A stretch of DNA of 64,000 nucleotides from Euryodendron excelsum (GCA_033060915.1 CM065379.1:36955318-37019317); one strand, 5' to 3'. Shown: positions 1-10,286, numbered from the stretch's first letter. Translations and numbers: made by a program. The notes: a model not told the origin generated them from the letters alone.

Positions 1-318
1 TCCCCAAAAGTTATATGTATGAAAGCAACAATGTGAAAGTCAGAAGGCATTTCGGAAGGCATTCTCTGGCTTAGCCCAGTTAAGGTAAAAGGAAGCAGGG
101 GTTCCTTTCGCGGGACAATCAGTTAGTCAGAGTATCAAACAAAAGGGAGTTATCTTTCATTGAGCTGCGACATTTCATTTAACTTTCCTCAAGTTTGTTG
201 CTACATAACCACGTAGGAAAATCATATCAAAAGTACGGGAGGCCATGAGTTCATAAGACAAAAAGGTGTACAATACTAAACAAAGTATGTTTTTCTAAGA
301 ATGCAGGAATCAATAAAT

Positions 319-1998
319 CTAAGAGCGAGGGGCAAAAATATATCGCTCCCCATCGTCATCAGAGGAGGAATCTGCTAAGCAAGGATCAACTGGCTCGCCA
401 ACCACAAGAGGAGCACTCGAAGAAGTACCAGTTGTAGAAGATCCAAGCCAGGCTCGCTTGTAGTCTGCACACCTGGCCAAAAGCGTATCCCTCTCTTGGG
501 TAAGGGACTCCACAGCCTCCCGCAAAGACTGACTATTCGTCACACCATCCTCTGGAGAAGTGGAAGAATCTAAAGCGCCTTATGGTCGCCTACGTCCCCT
601 CGAGATACTCAACGGTGGGCAATCATGTGTCGATCTGGCCGCTGCTAGCTGTGTCTCCAAAGAAGCTACCTCAGCGTCCCTCACTCTCAGCCGGTCATGT
701 AATATCTGTATCAATTGGCGATTTTGCTGCTTGTGACGATGCTCCTGAATAATCATAGCCATCAAGAAGTCGGTATACCCTACGGGAGGTAGAGGAGTCT
801 TAATGAGAAAATCTCCAAGTCTGCTAGGACCTAGCACATAGCGCCGAAACCAATAGCGATAAGTCACGGTCTCAAGGGGCAAGACAAAGAATGGACCGTC
901 ATCATCTACGTGAGGAAGCAAAGATCTCCATGTATCCATAACCCTCTCCACCAGCGCTCTCGGGATCGATGCCCCAAAAACAAGAGTGAACTCAGCTGCA
1001 GATGCCGAATAAGGGATGTCCTGACTCCTACCAAGCTGTTGCAGAACCCGAACCCCGAAGAAGAGGGCAATGCCCTGCAGGCCTACTAGGGGCACGAAGG
1101 CCCTCTCGGAAGTTGGAACTCTCAAGCAATACCTACCAACCAGTCCTGAATACCACCTGACCGTGCCTGACCTCATGCTCCGGAGGTAGTCAGCCCAGGC
1201 TGCAATGGTCCGCGAAAGCCTCCCCTCATCTGCCATGACTCTCTAAGGTCTCGCTAGAGAATGTATATGGTCAAGCTCGGGATACCATGTATGCTAGAAT
1301 AAAGGAGTAACAAACAGGTGCCCAATCGTCCAGAGCTAGAAGAGAGCAACGCATCCCCAAAAATGAGCATCAGCAATCTGCTGGAATCTCGCAAGACTCA
1401 CAAAGGTCTCTCCTACAATCATGGGAGCATAGGAATGCCCCATACGAATCAAGGCCAGCAGTGCACATAGTCGATAGTCCACTGAGTCATCTCCTCGTGG
1501 GAACGCCAAATAGTTCAGCAGAAGCAAGGCCAGAGCAACCATACGAGAAACAGCCCAACCCTAGGAAGTGTGCCAATCACCTGAATGGACTCGCATGCCC
1601 GTGGGAAACTCAAAGCGAGAAAAGAGGAACTCTGCTGGGACTTAAGGAAACTAGGGCAAAGAAGAAGATGAAAGAACTACGCGTCTGAGTCCGAGCTAGG
1701 ACAAGGCCACTGTAATACAACCATCCAAAAAGAGGGGTCCCACAATGTCGGCAGAAACATATCGGAAACCAAGAAGAAACCCATGCTCGTGAAGGGTAAG
1801 GGTAAGCTCACACTCCCCAAAGTGGAAAAGAGATAAGTCAGGCTACCAAAAGGGAATCACTACCTCCATGAGCCTGGGAATAAGCCGCACTGATAGAAGT
1901 GAAGCCACCCGACCAAAGGACCGGCGAAAGATATTGTGCTCATCCGGAGGATAACTGTTGTGCCAAGCTCTCAGTCGACTCAAAATTGCGTCTGCCAT
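319..1998 (-). pseudogene. Antisense DUF7745-like ORF of element B, decayed
   Basis: This is a minus-strand reading frame of about 560 codons with several internal stops. It starts at the ATG at 1998-1996 (MADAILSRLRAWHNSYPPDE). Near the start it has an FHFGECELT stretch, then at about 1542-1336 a segment with YAPMIVGETFVSL, then at 1236-580 VPLVGLQGIALF and a long segment ending in a likely coiled coil with EVASLETQL. The 319-543 part is an acidic, serine-rich tail. This order resembles the plant retroelement-associated DUF7745 proteins: a PFW/FGDVELTPT-like N-terminus, an ILAET-like middle and a PLVGLxG block. Function is unknown. Antisense frames between pol and the 3' LTR are known in Tat-lineage elements. 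Some stops fit C-to-T decay of glutamine codons, such as TAG after PFW. Domain assignment is from memory of the family and needs a profile search. Confidence 0.6.
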
Positions 1999-1999
1999 C
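1995..1999. repeat. Left target-site duplication of solo LTR A
   Basis: CCATC here is repeated exactly at 7124-7128 on the other side of the LTR. Five bases is the usual duplication length for Ty3/gypsy integrases. The related uninterrupted sequence at 14489-14493 contains a single CCATC, which serves as an empty-site comparison. Confidence 0.93.
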
Positions 2000-2240
2000 T
2001 GTAAGCACCCCATTTTTGACCGCTCGGCAGTCTACACTCCGTCCAGACTTGTTTTCAAGTCATTTTGGGCATATTCCTATCGAATCCAATTCTCTAGTTT
2101 TAAATTCCATCTTTCCATCGCTTCGTGGGCCTGTCAGGCCCAAATAGAGGCAAAATGACCAAAATGCCCTTAGGGGCATTGTCCTTTCTTATTCCAATTC
2201 CAATCCCTCTCTCGAGACAGTTTATTCCTCGAGACGGTCC

Positions 2241-2957
2241 GAGTAGTAAAACACTCACAAAACCGTTAGAGTGGCGGAAACACTCACAAAACCGTCAGAG
2301 TGGCGGAAACACTCACAACACCGTTAGAGTGGCGGAAACACTCAAAACCCAGGCACGTCTCTTCGGAGTCGGTAAGACCCCTTTCCAATCCCTCTCTCGA
2401 GATAGTTTATTCCTCGAGACGGTTCCAATCTAGGCACGTCTCTTCGGAGGCGATAAGACCCCTTTTCCAATCCCTCTCTCGAGACAGTTTATTCCTCGAG
2501 ACGGTCCGAGTAGCAAAACTACTCACACCCCCGTTAGAGTAGCGGAAATACTCAACCGTTAGAGTAGCGAAAGTACTCACAGAGCCGTTAAAGTAGCGGA
2601 AGTACTCACAGAGCCGTCCGAGTAGCAGAAATACTCATAGAACCATTAGAGTAGCGGAAATACTCACTCAACCGTTAGAGTAGCGGAAGTACTCACAGAG
2701 CCGTTCGAGTAGCGGAAATACTCAACCGTTAGAGTAGCAGAAGTACTCACAGAGCCGTCCGAGTAGCGGAAATACTCAGAGAACCGTTAGAGTAGCGGAA
2801 ATACTCACAGAACCGTTAGAGTAGCGGAAGTACTCACAGAACCGTTAGAGTAGCGGAAATACTCACAGAACCGTTAGAGTAACGGAAGTACTCTCAAATC
2901 GTCAACCCCGTCCGAGTAGCGGAAATACTCAGCCCCGTCCGAGTGGCGGAAACACTC
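2241..2957 (+). repeat. Hairpin minisatellite array in LTR A
   Basis: About 20 units sit here, each holding a 16-17-bp inverted repeat such as GAGTAGCGGAAATACTC, in spacing of roughly 27-40 bp with linkers like ACCGTTA and ACAGAACC. Four units come first (2241-2345), then modules with GTCTCGAG and GCACGTCTC, then 16 more units from 2507. The stem varies in matched pairs: GAGTA with TACTC, GAGTG with CACTC, GAGTAG with CTACTC. Older LTR copies B, C and D have only about three units at this place. Confidence 0.9.
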
Positions 2958-3041
2958 AAAACCTAGGTCAATACCCATGTCTGTTAGTTCACTTCGGTGA
3001 AGAATGACCAAATTACCCTTTGGACCTTTTCCGGTCAAGAT

Positions 3042-3600
3042 GACCATTTTGCCCCTAGGCATCCGAACGGCCCGGGAACCACACCGGCTCTGGGTATCAA
3101 GCCGGTAACCTTCTGAGAATACTTTTTATAGTATTCTCAACCTTCCCTTCTCTTTCCGGATCATTCCGAGTCAGTTCCGGCAAACCCGGTACAAAATGAC
3201 CGTTTTGCCCCTGGAGGGCCGATCTCCTTCTTCGACCACACCGACTCTGGGTATCAAACCGGTAATGTCTCGAGAATACTTTTTATAGTTTTCTCGACCT
3301 TCCTTTACCTTTCCGGACCATTCCGAGTCAGTTCCGGCAAACCCGGTACAAAATAACCGTTTTGCCCCTGGTGGGCCGGTCTCCATTTCCGACCACGCTG
3401 GCCCTGGGAATCAAACCGGAAACCTCTGGGAACATTCTAAATAATGTTTCCAGACCCCAAGTCTTCTTCCGGGACAGTTTGAGTCTGTCCCGGCAGTTTT
3501 CCGGTCCGATTGACCGTTTTGCCCCTAAAGGCTCGGTCAACCTTTCCGACACATCCAATCCTCACTTTTCAAGTCAAATACCTCCGGGACGCTATTTTAA
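3042..3600 (+). repeat. About 157-bp tandem units in U3 of LTR A
   Basis: The phrase (G/A)ACCNTTTTGCCCCT recurs at 3042, 3198, 3355 and 3512, a period of 156-157 bp. Each unit also carries a CTCTGGGTATCAA-like phrase and a TTCCGG-rich stretch. The same stacked units occur in B (9430-9990), C, F and G, and in reverse in H and E, so the duplication predates the spread of the family. Confidence 0.85.
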
Positions 3601-3777
3601 GTGTTCCTGCTCCTTTCCGGCTTTCCGGGTCACTCCCGACTCCTTCAAATCATTCCCGGACTTTCCGGAGTCACTCCTAGTGAAGCTAGGCTAAAATTTA
3701 CATGGTAGTCACTAGTACAGGCGCCCAAATTTAGTCAAAGATACGTTGCTTGCCGACCTTAATTGTTTCCTAAATGG

Positions 3778-3900
3778 CTGGCGCCACTAGCAGTGGCACC
3801 AAGCCAAAAAATGGCCTGGCACCACTCCTAGTGGCGCCAGTATAAATTTTGCCCTGGCGCCACTGCAACAGGCGCCAGGCTTGTCTTCCCTCTATAAATA
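3778..3900 (+). promoter_or_regulatory. GGCGCC palindromes and TATA box: predicted promoter of LTR A
   Basis: The TATA box TATAAATA is at 3893-3900 and is followed by CAGAGCCTC. Just upstream is a perfect 9-bp stem, CCTGGCGCC (3853-3861) with GGCGCCAGG (3871-3879). Further upstream are two imperfect GGCGCCACT/AGTGGCRCC inverted repeats between 3778 and 3841. The same arrangement is kept in every full copy. Transcription probably starts about 25-35 bp after the TATA box. That would make U3 about 1.9 kb and leave about 3.2 kb of LTR in the transcript. Confidence 0.75.
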
Positions 3901-4499
3901 CAGAGCCTCGATCAACGTGAAAGGGGTCTGCAAACTTAACCTAAGAATCTCATATTTCGATATACAGAGCTCGAGCACCTCCAAAACCCTAGCCTCCCTA
4001 GGTTTTTCCAAACCCTAGCCACTATACACAAACCCTAGCCTCCTATACACTTATACATTCCCCTATATACTCATACCCTAACCTTCAACCATCCTGGGAG
4101 GACTTGAAGAGCTGCCATCTAAAGCTTGAAGACAACCCTTGAAGACTGAAGAAGAAGACCAAGACGAAGGCCGAAGACCAAAGACTGCACGGCGCGCAAA
4201 ATAAACAAGAAACAAGGTAGGCTCCCTATTTAAATTTCCGCATTCCCCCTCTCTCTTCTCTCTCCAACCCACTTGGGTTTTCTCTATTTTAATCCCCCAT
4301 CTCTTTCCCCCCCCTTTCTTTGCATGCTTGAAACAAGGGGATTCCCGGTCCATGTGTAGGATTGGACTATTGGAGAGTCACCGTGTCGGGGGCTTTCTTA
4401 TAGTCTAACCAAAGACCACGTGGGTCCGGCCCCCTTGATTATGTGGTGAAGCCTTAACCTTGTATGTTCACGACCCCAAATTGCATTGTGCATATCATA

Positions 4500-6300
4500 G
4501 TCTTGCATCTTCCAAAATTCATTTTCAAAAAGTTGTTTTCAAAAATCGTTTTCAAACTTGTTTTCAAAATTGCATCAAAATCTCTTTTTCAAAAACGCGT
4601 TTTCAAAACCACAATCCTAGGGTGATTCTAGCCTTTCCATGGCTAGGGTTGCTTTAGGAAGGTGTTATATTAAAAGTGGCCTTTTGGTCTATATTTTCAA
4701 ACCTTGTTTTCAAAACCACTTTCTTAAAGTGGTTCTAGCCCTCTTATGGCTAGAATCGCTTTAGGAAAGTGAGACGTTTTCATACTTTCCAAAAACTCTC
4801 TTTTCAAAAATCCCTTCCTAAAAATCTCTTTCTCAACATACTTTCCTAAAACGCTCCTCTTCAAAATGGTTCTCAAAAACTCCCTTCCAAAATCTATTTT
4901 TCAAAACTCTTTTTTTCAACTCCTTTCCAAAATCTTTTCCTCAAAATTCACTTTTTAAAAATCACTCCCTAGATTCACTTTCTAAAAATTCTCTCCTAAT
5001 AAAATCTTTTCCAAAAACTCTCTTTCTAAATTCACTTTCCAAAAACTCCTCCCTAGGATTCCTTTCTAGAAAAACCTTCGTTTCTAAAAACACACTTTCC
5101 AAAAACTCTTTCCTTAGAGCCCCAAGTCAAGCCTTAGAGCCCACAATTAGGAAACCCTAATTTTCTTTCCAAAAACATGATTTTCAAACTTTGCCCCAAA
5201 CCTAGGTTTCCAAAATCTTTTGTTTTCTACATCAAAACTATACATGTTTTCAAAACCTCTTTTCTACGTCAACAACAATTTTCCAAAACTAGGGTTTCTA
5301 GAATCTCCCTTTCCAAATCCTTGTCAAATCAAATCTTCCCTTTAAAAAATCAAATCCAATCTCCCCGTTTAGGAAACTAGATCCCGTCCTCCGTTTTAGG
5401 AAACAAAATCCAACCTTTCTCTTTTAGAAACCAAATCAAATCCCTTCCTAATCCAAACCTTTCCTAATTCAATTCCTTCCTAAACCATAAGTTTCCTAAA
5501 CCTAAACTTTAAACCTTTCCTTAAGTTTCAAAATCCAACCCTTTCCTAATTCAAATCCTTCCCAAACTTCCGTTTTCCTAAATCTTAAGTTTTCAAAACT
5601 TGAACATAAAAATCTTTCCTAAACTTTAAAACTCAACTTTCAAATCTTTCCTAGTTCAACCCTTTCCTAATTCTACCCCTTTCAAACATCTTTTTCAAAT
5701 CCAAGCTTTCAAATCTTTCCCAAACTCAAACCTTTCCTAATCTCAAGATTCTCTAAAACTCTAAAAACTTTTTGAATCTTAAACTTTCTAAATTTCAAAT
5801 CTTTCCAACTTCAAAACTTTCTAAATTTGAAACTTTCTTAAGTTAAATCTTTCTAAACTTCCAAGCTTTCTAAATTCTAAACTTTCCAAATTCAAAACTT
5901 TCTTAAGTTGAAATTTTCTAAATTCAAAACTTTCCTAACTCGAAAACTTTCCAAAAATGAAACTTTCCTAATTCGAAAACTTTTCAAAAATGAAACTTTC
6001 CTATTCGAAACTTTCCTAAATCGAACATTTCCTAATTCAAACATTTCTTAAATCCAACCTTTCCTAATCTCCTAAACCTTCCAAGTCAAGTCAAACCTTT
6101 CCTAAGTCTCTTTCCTAAGTCTAGGTTTCTTAAAACCTTCATCTCTCTAAAAACAAGTCTAAATCTTTCTTCCAAAATGAATCTTCTCAAATCCAAGTCC
6201 AATCTTCTCAATTCCAATTTCCAATCTCCTTTTCTAATCTCAATTCAATCTCTTTCTTCCAATTCAATCTCCTTCTTCAAATCCACTCTTCTATTTTCAA
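4500..6300 (+). repeat. G-poor, pyrimidine-rich degenerate repeat tract in LTR A
   Basis: This tract is built from loosely repeated phrases such as TTTCCAAAAACTC and CTTTCCTAAAA. The plus strand has very few G bases for about 1.8 kb. Small reading frames in it are translations of the repeat. The matching tracts in the other LTRs have the same composition relative to element orientation, so the bias belongs to the element strand. Confidence 0.8.
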
Positions 6301-6318
6301 TCGGACTCCGGTCCGAAC

Positions 6319-7123
6319 TACGACTGACCTGATTCCCCCAAAGGGATACGTAGGCAACCTTCATAGGTGCGGTCACAATACTTTTCAAACTTTCAATTCC
6401 ACCCTCATGGGTGTGGTTTTCAAAATCTTCTCAAATCTCAAATTTCAATTTCAAAATTTCTATTTTCAAATTCCTATTTTCAAGTTTTCAAGCTTTTCAA
6501 TTTCAATTCTATTTCTTCAAATCTCTTTCAAATCAAATCCAACTTCTTTTCAAATCTATCTTTTCATTCTCTTATCTTGCACTTGCATATCATGCATCAT
6601 AGTTTTCAAACATTGTTTTTCAAAGTGAATAGGGTTGTCCATTAGTTAATTAAAGGCTCTCATAGGTGAATCTAGGGTAGATTGACATGTAGGTACCGAA
6701 AGGGCGGGGTAGGGTGATAGCTTAGTGCGTCTTCCCTACACGTAACCAACCTCCGAACTTAGAATCACTGTTTTCAAAGACCAAAAAGGAGTTATTTTTC
6801 TAAAAAGGGCTAAATGTTTTCCAAAGGTTGCCAAACAACCTGTTTTCCTAAAAACCCTCTCTTGAGGAGATATTTTCAAAAATTGTTTTCCAAAACCCTA
6901 AGTGTAGTTTTCGGATTATGCTTAGTTTTTAGGTGACCTAACTCACCTTAATCAAGTTAGGTGGCGACTCCGAATCTTTTTCAAAAGCCCTTTATTCAAA
7001 CCTAATTGTCAATTCAAACCTAGTCGCACTCATTCTTCTAGGAGGGTGAGTTCTAACGAGAGAGTACAGCATTTTTCCCACTTGGGTGAGTATTCCTCGG
7101 GCGCGAAAAATCTGAGCGCGACA
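6319..7123 (+). repeat. Conserved 3' end block of LTR A
   Basis: The block begins with ACTACGACTGACCTGATTCC and GGGATACGTAGGCAACC, the latter typical of Tat/Ogre-type LTRs as I recall them. It passes through a GTAGGGTGATAGCTTAGTGC stretch and ends in GCGCGACA. It contains an 8-bp stem ACCTAACT (6936-6943) with AGTTAGGT (6955-6962) and a TGGCGACTCC motif at 6962-6971. It is clearly better conserved between copies than the G-poor tract before it. Confidence 0.8.
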
Positions 7124-8443
7124 CCATCCTTAAAAGGTAAGCCTAGGTAAGTGGTGTTAATGTACCGCACATGCAGATAAATAATAACATAGTAAAGTAA
7201 AATAAAATAAACAACTAATACAAAAAAATAAATAAAAAGATTTCAAATGATAAGTCAAAAACAAAATTTCTACACCTTTTGTTTTTCCAACTTCAAATCT
7301 AATCTCAAGGGTTTCTATCTTTTTCCTTCAAAAATATTTTATTTCTAAACATTTTCCAACTCTTTCCTTGAATTTCTAAAAATTTCGGCAGAGTTATGTT
7401 TAAAAATGGCCCATACAAAACCCACAGCATCAACACAAAACACAAGTCGTGCACTTCACAACATTACAATCACATAACATCAACACCCATGCACACTTTT
7501 TGAATTTTCAAAATTTTCAAAACATATGTTTTATTTTTCTAATAAATCAATGGTTTTCAAAGTTATCCTAAAATTTCCCAAAAATCATTTCAAATGTTTT
7601 CTAAAATATCTGTATATTTTTGAAATTTTCAAACTCTAAAAATTTCATCAATTTCCTGAGTTTTTCCATTTTCCTAATTTTCTAAGCATTTTCCTATTTT
7701 TCAAAAAAATCAAAAATTCACCAAGTTTTCAAAAAATCACGAAACTTTACACGGTTATTAAGCACATTTTTTTAAGACACATTGCACAAAAATCTAGCCA
7801 AAAAATGCAATGCCCAAGCCTGTAGGAACAAATCCCCTATTCTTGCAGAAAATTATCTTCACATTATCACGTAAAATCACTCAAATTCAATCAAACAAGT
7901 TCCAAAATGCAAAAATAATATCACCACAGTGTTCAAAACATATCAAAACATCAATCTACTATTCACATTATTCAAACAAAATTCTACACATCAAAATCAA
8001 CAAAAATTTGAAACTCACTTTTTGGAGTTCTCCGGCGAAATCTTCTCTTCCGGTGACCTTTCCAGTGACGTGGTCTCCTTCCGACAATCACCCGTGGTCT
8101 ACAAGAAGTACTCCTTCAAGGTTCAAGTTAGTTTCCCCACAAACACTCTCAACTTTTCAAAAAACTCTCCAAATACCGCAAATGTTCGAACTAGAATTTT
8201 TCTGATTTTAATTCCAGGCCTAACGCCACTAACAGAGGTGCCAAGCCTTTTCTACTAAAGGCGCCACTCCTAGTGGCGCCAATTTCCAAATTCTGGGCAC
8301 TTTACCCTTTTTCCTGCCAAAACTCGTTTTTGAAAGCCTTTTGGGCCCAATATCCATTTTCGAACCCCCGTTGTTGAAAAATTCCTAAAGTCCGTCCCTC
8401 CAATTGCCTCGCGGTCAACATGGGACTCTTACTTTGGGGAAGC
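7124..8443 (+). mobile_element. 3' internal region of element B, part 2
   Basis: It begins with the second CCATC of LTR A and resumes the sequence broken at 1999. It is AT-rich, G-poor, non-coding DNA leading to LTR B. The CAAATGATAAGTCAAAA phrase near 7245 and the GTCAACATGGGACTCTTACTTT phrase near 8415 match those at about 14597 and 16610 upstream of LTR C. A GGCGCC inverted repeat lies at about 8263-8280. The polypurine tract expected just before the LTR is reduced to TTTGGGGAAGC (8433-8443), apparently by a deletion of about 40 bp relative to copy C. Confidence 0.65.
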
Positions 8444-8639
8444 TGTAAGCACCCCATTTTTTACCGCTCGGCAGTCTACGATCCATCCAGACTTGTACTT
8501 AAGTCAGTATAGACGTATTCCAATTGAAATCAACTCTCTAAGTCTAATCCCATCTATCCATCGCTTCGTGGGCCCACTAGGCCCAAATAGAGGCAAAATG
8601 ACCAAAATGCCCTTAGGGACATTGTTCGGTCCAATTCCA

Positions 8640-8900
8640 CATCTGGCACGTCTTTCCGAAGATGGAAAGTCCCATTTCCATTTTCCAATAGGCACGTCTT
8701 TTCGAAGACGGTAAGTCCCCTTTCCAATTCCATCAGGCGCGTCTTTCCAAAGACGGTAAGTCCCTTTTTTAATTTCAAATCAGGCACGTCTTTCCGAAGA
8801 CGATAAGACCCCTTTCCAATTCCAAATCAAGCGTGTCTTTTCAAAGACGATAAGACCTCTTTCCAATTCCAATAGGCACGTCTTTCCAAAGATGGTAAGT
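8640..8900 (+). repeat. CGTCTT/AAGACG hairpin modules in LTR B
   Basis: About six modules of roughly 40-45 bp each contain a 16-bp inverted repeat, best seen at 8787-8802 (CGTCTTTCCGAAGACG), followed by GGTAAGTCCCCTTTCCAATT. Matching arrays sit in U3 of E (55376-55790, reversed). In A, F and G the stem reads CGTCTC/GAGACG with a TTCG loop. Confidence 0.8.
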
Positions 8901-10286
8901 CCCCTTTAAACTTGTCAACCGGGACGAGACCCCAAGTCCCCTAGATGGTAGAACGGTCCACCTTTGGCACCTGCTAGCCCGCCAATGCAGAAATGTCCGT
9001 TTCGGCATGCCTTCAGAGAAAGTTGACTTCTCAGGCGCTAAGTCCCTTTAGCAGCTTCCCAAGATCAGGCAATCTCAAAAATGATCGCGAACCGCAGAGT
9101 AGCAGAAATACTCGTAAACATTGCAACCATCAGAGTAGCGGAAATACTCGTAAACAGGTCAATATAGGGAATTGCCAACAAACCCCTGTATCACAAGACC
9201 GCTGCCAGAGTGGTGGAAACACTCAAAACCCAGGTCTACACCAGTGCTTGATAGCCCACTTCGGTGAAAAATGACCAAACTGCCCTTAGGGCCATTTTTC
9301 GGCACGTTTTTTGAGAACACACCTAAGTCCTCAAAATGGTAAGTCCACCCTTCCAAGACTGTCTTAAAAAGCAATCTGGCATGATTAGGTGCCTTTTAGT
9401 CAATTTCGGGTTAGTTCCAAGACTTTCTAGTCAAGATAATCACTTTGCCCCTAGGCATACGAACGCCCCGAGGACCACACCGGCTCTGGGTATCAAACCA
9501 GTAATCTCTCGAGAATGCTTCTTATAGTGTTCTCAACCTTCTATTATCTTTCCGGATCATTTCGAGTCAGTTTCGGCAAACCCAGTGTAAAATGATCGTT
9601 TTGCCCCTAGGGGGCCAGTCGCCTTTTTTGACCACACCGGCTCTGGGTATCAAACCGGTAATCTCTCGAGAATGCTTCTTATAGTGTTCTTAACCTTCTT
9701 TTATCTTTCCAGATCATTCCGAATCAGTTCTGGCAAACCCGGTGTAAAATGACCGTTTTGCCCCTAGTGGGCCGGTCGCCTTTTTCGACCACATCGGCTC
9801 TGGGTATCAAACTGGAAACCTCCTGGAACATTCTAAATAATGTTTTCAAATCTCAAGTCTTCTTCCAGGACATTCTGAGTCCGTCTCGGCAGGTTTTCGG
9901 CCCAATTGATCGTTTTGCCCCTAATGGCCCGGTCAACCCTTTCAACACATCTTGTCATCCTTTTTCAAGTCCATTACCTCCGGGACCCTATTCTAAGGTT
10001 CCTACCCTTTTTCGGCCTTCCGGGCCATTCCCAGTCCCTTCAATGCTTCCCAGACCTTCCGGAGTCAGTCCTATTGAAGCTAGGCTAAAAATTGCATAGT
10101 AGTCACTAGTACAGGCGCCCAAATCTTCTCAAGATACGTTGCTTGTCGACTTAACAAACTTTCTTAACTTACTGGTGCCACTACTAGTGGCGCCAAGCCA
10201 AAGAATGGCTTGGCGCCACTCCTAGTGGCGCCAAGAGAAAATTTTGCTTGGCACCACTACAATAAGTGCCATGTCATTCCCTTGTC

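Larger units (their letters stand above)
1..1999 (+). mobile_element. 3' internal region of Tat/Ogre-like Ty3/gypsy element B, part 1
   Basis: This is internal DNA of a long retrotransposon read on the plus strand. It carries an antisense reading frame at 319-1998 and continues after a nested LTR, at 7124-8443, up to the LTR at 8444. Bases 1-318 hold no recognisable gene. The same layout recurs in a diverged copy at 13935-16679 next to LTR C, which shows that it is a structural unit of the family. The element's pol and 5' LTR must lie left of the window. Family placement is inferred from LTR length, LTR ends and the antisense frame, since no reverse transcriptase of this element is visible. 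Confidence 0.6.
2000..7123 (+). mobile_element. Solo LTR A (5124 bp) of the long-LTR Ty3/gypsy family
   Basis: It starts TGTAAGCACC and ends GAGCGCGACA, with a perfect CCATC duplication on both sides and no internal element sequence. It is therefore a solo LTR left by LTR-LTR recombination. In order it holds a hairpin array (2241-2957), about 157-bp tandem units (from 3042), GGCGCC palindromes (3778-3879), a TATA box (3893-3900), a G-poor tract (about 4500-6300) and a conserved end block (6319-7123). It lies inside element B, immediately beside the antisense ORF start codon. It resembles copies F and G most closely and so belongs to the younger-looking subfamily. Confidence 0.92.

Noticed and set aside
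2507..2957. Regularly spaced repeats resembling a CRISPR array (also 58258-58390)
   Set aside because: The spacers are about 10 bp and themselves repeated, the units are foldbacks within a plant LTR, and no cas genes or prokaryotic sequence are present.
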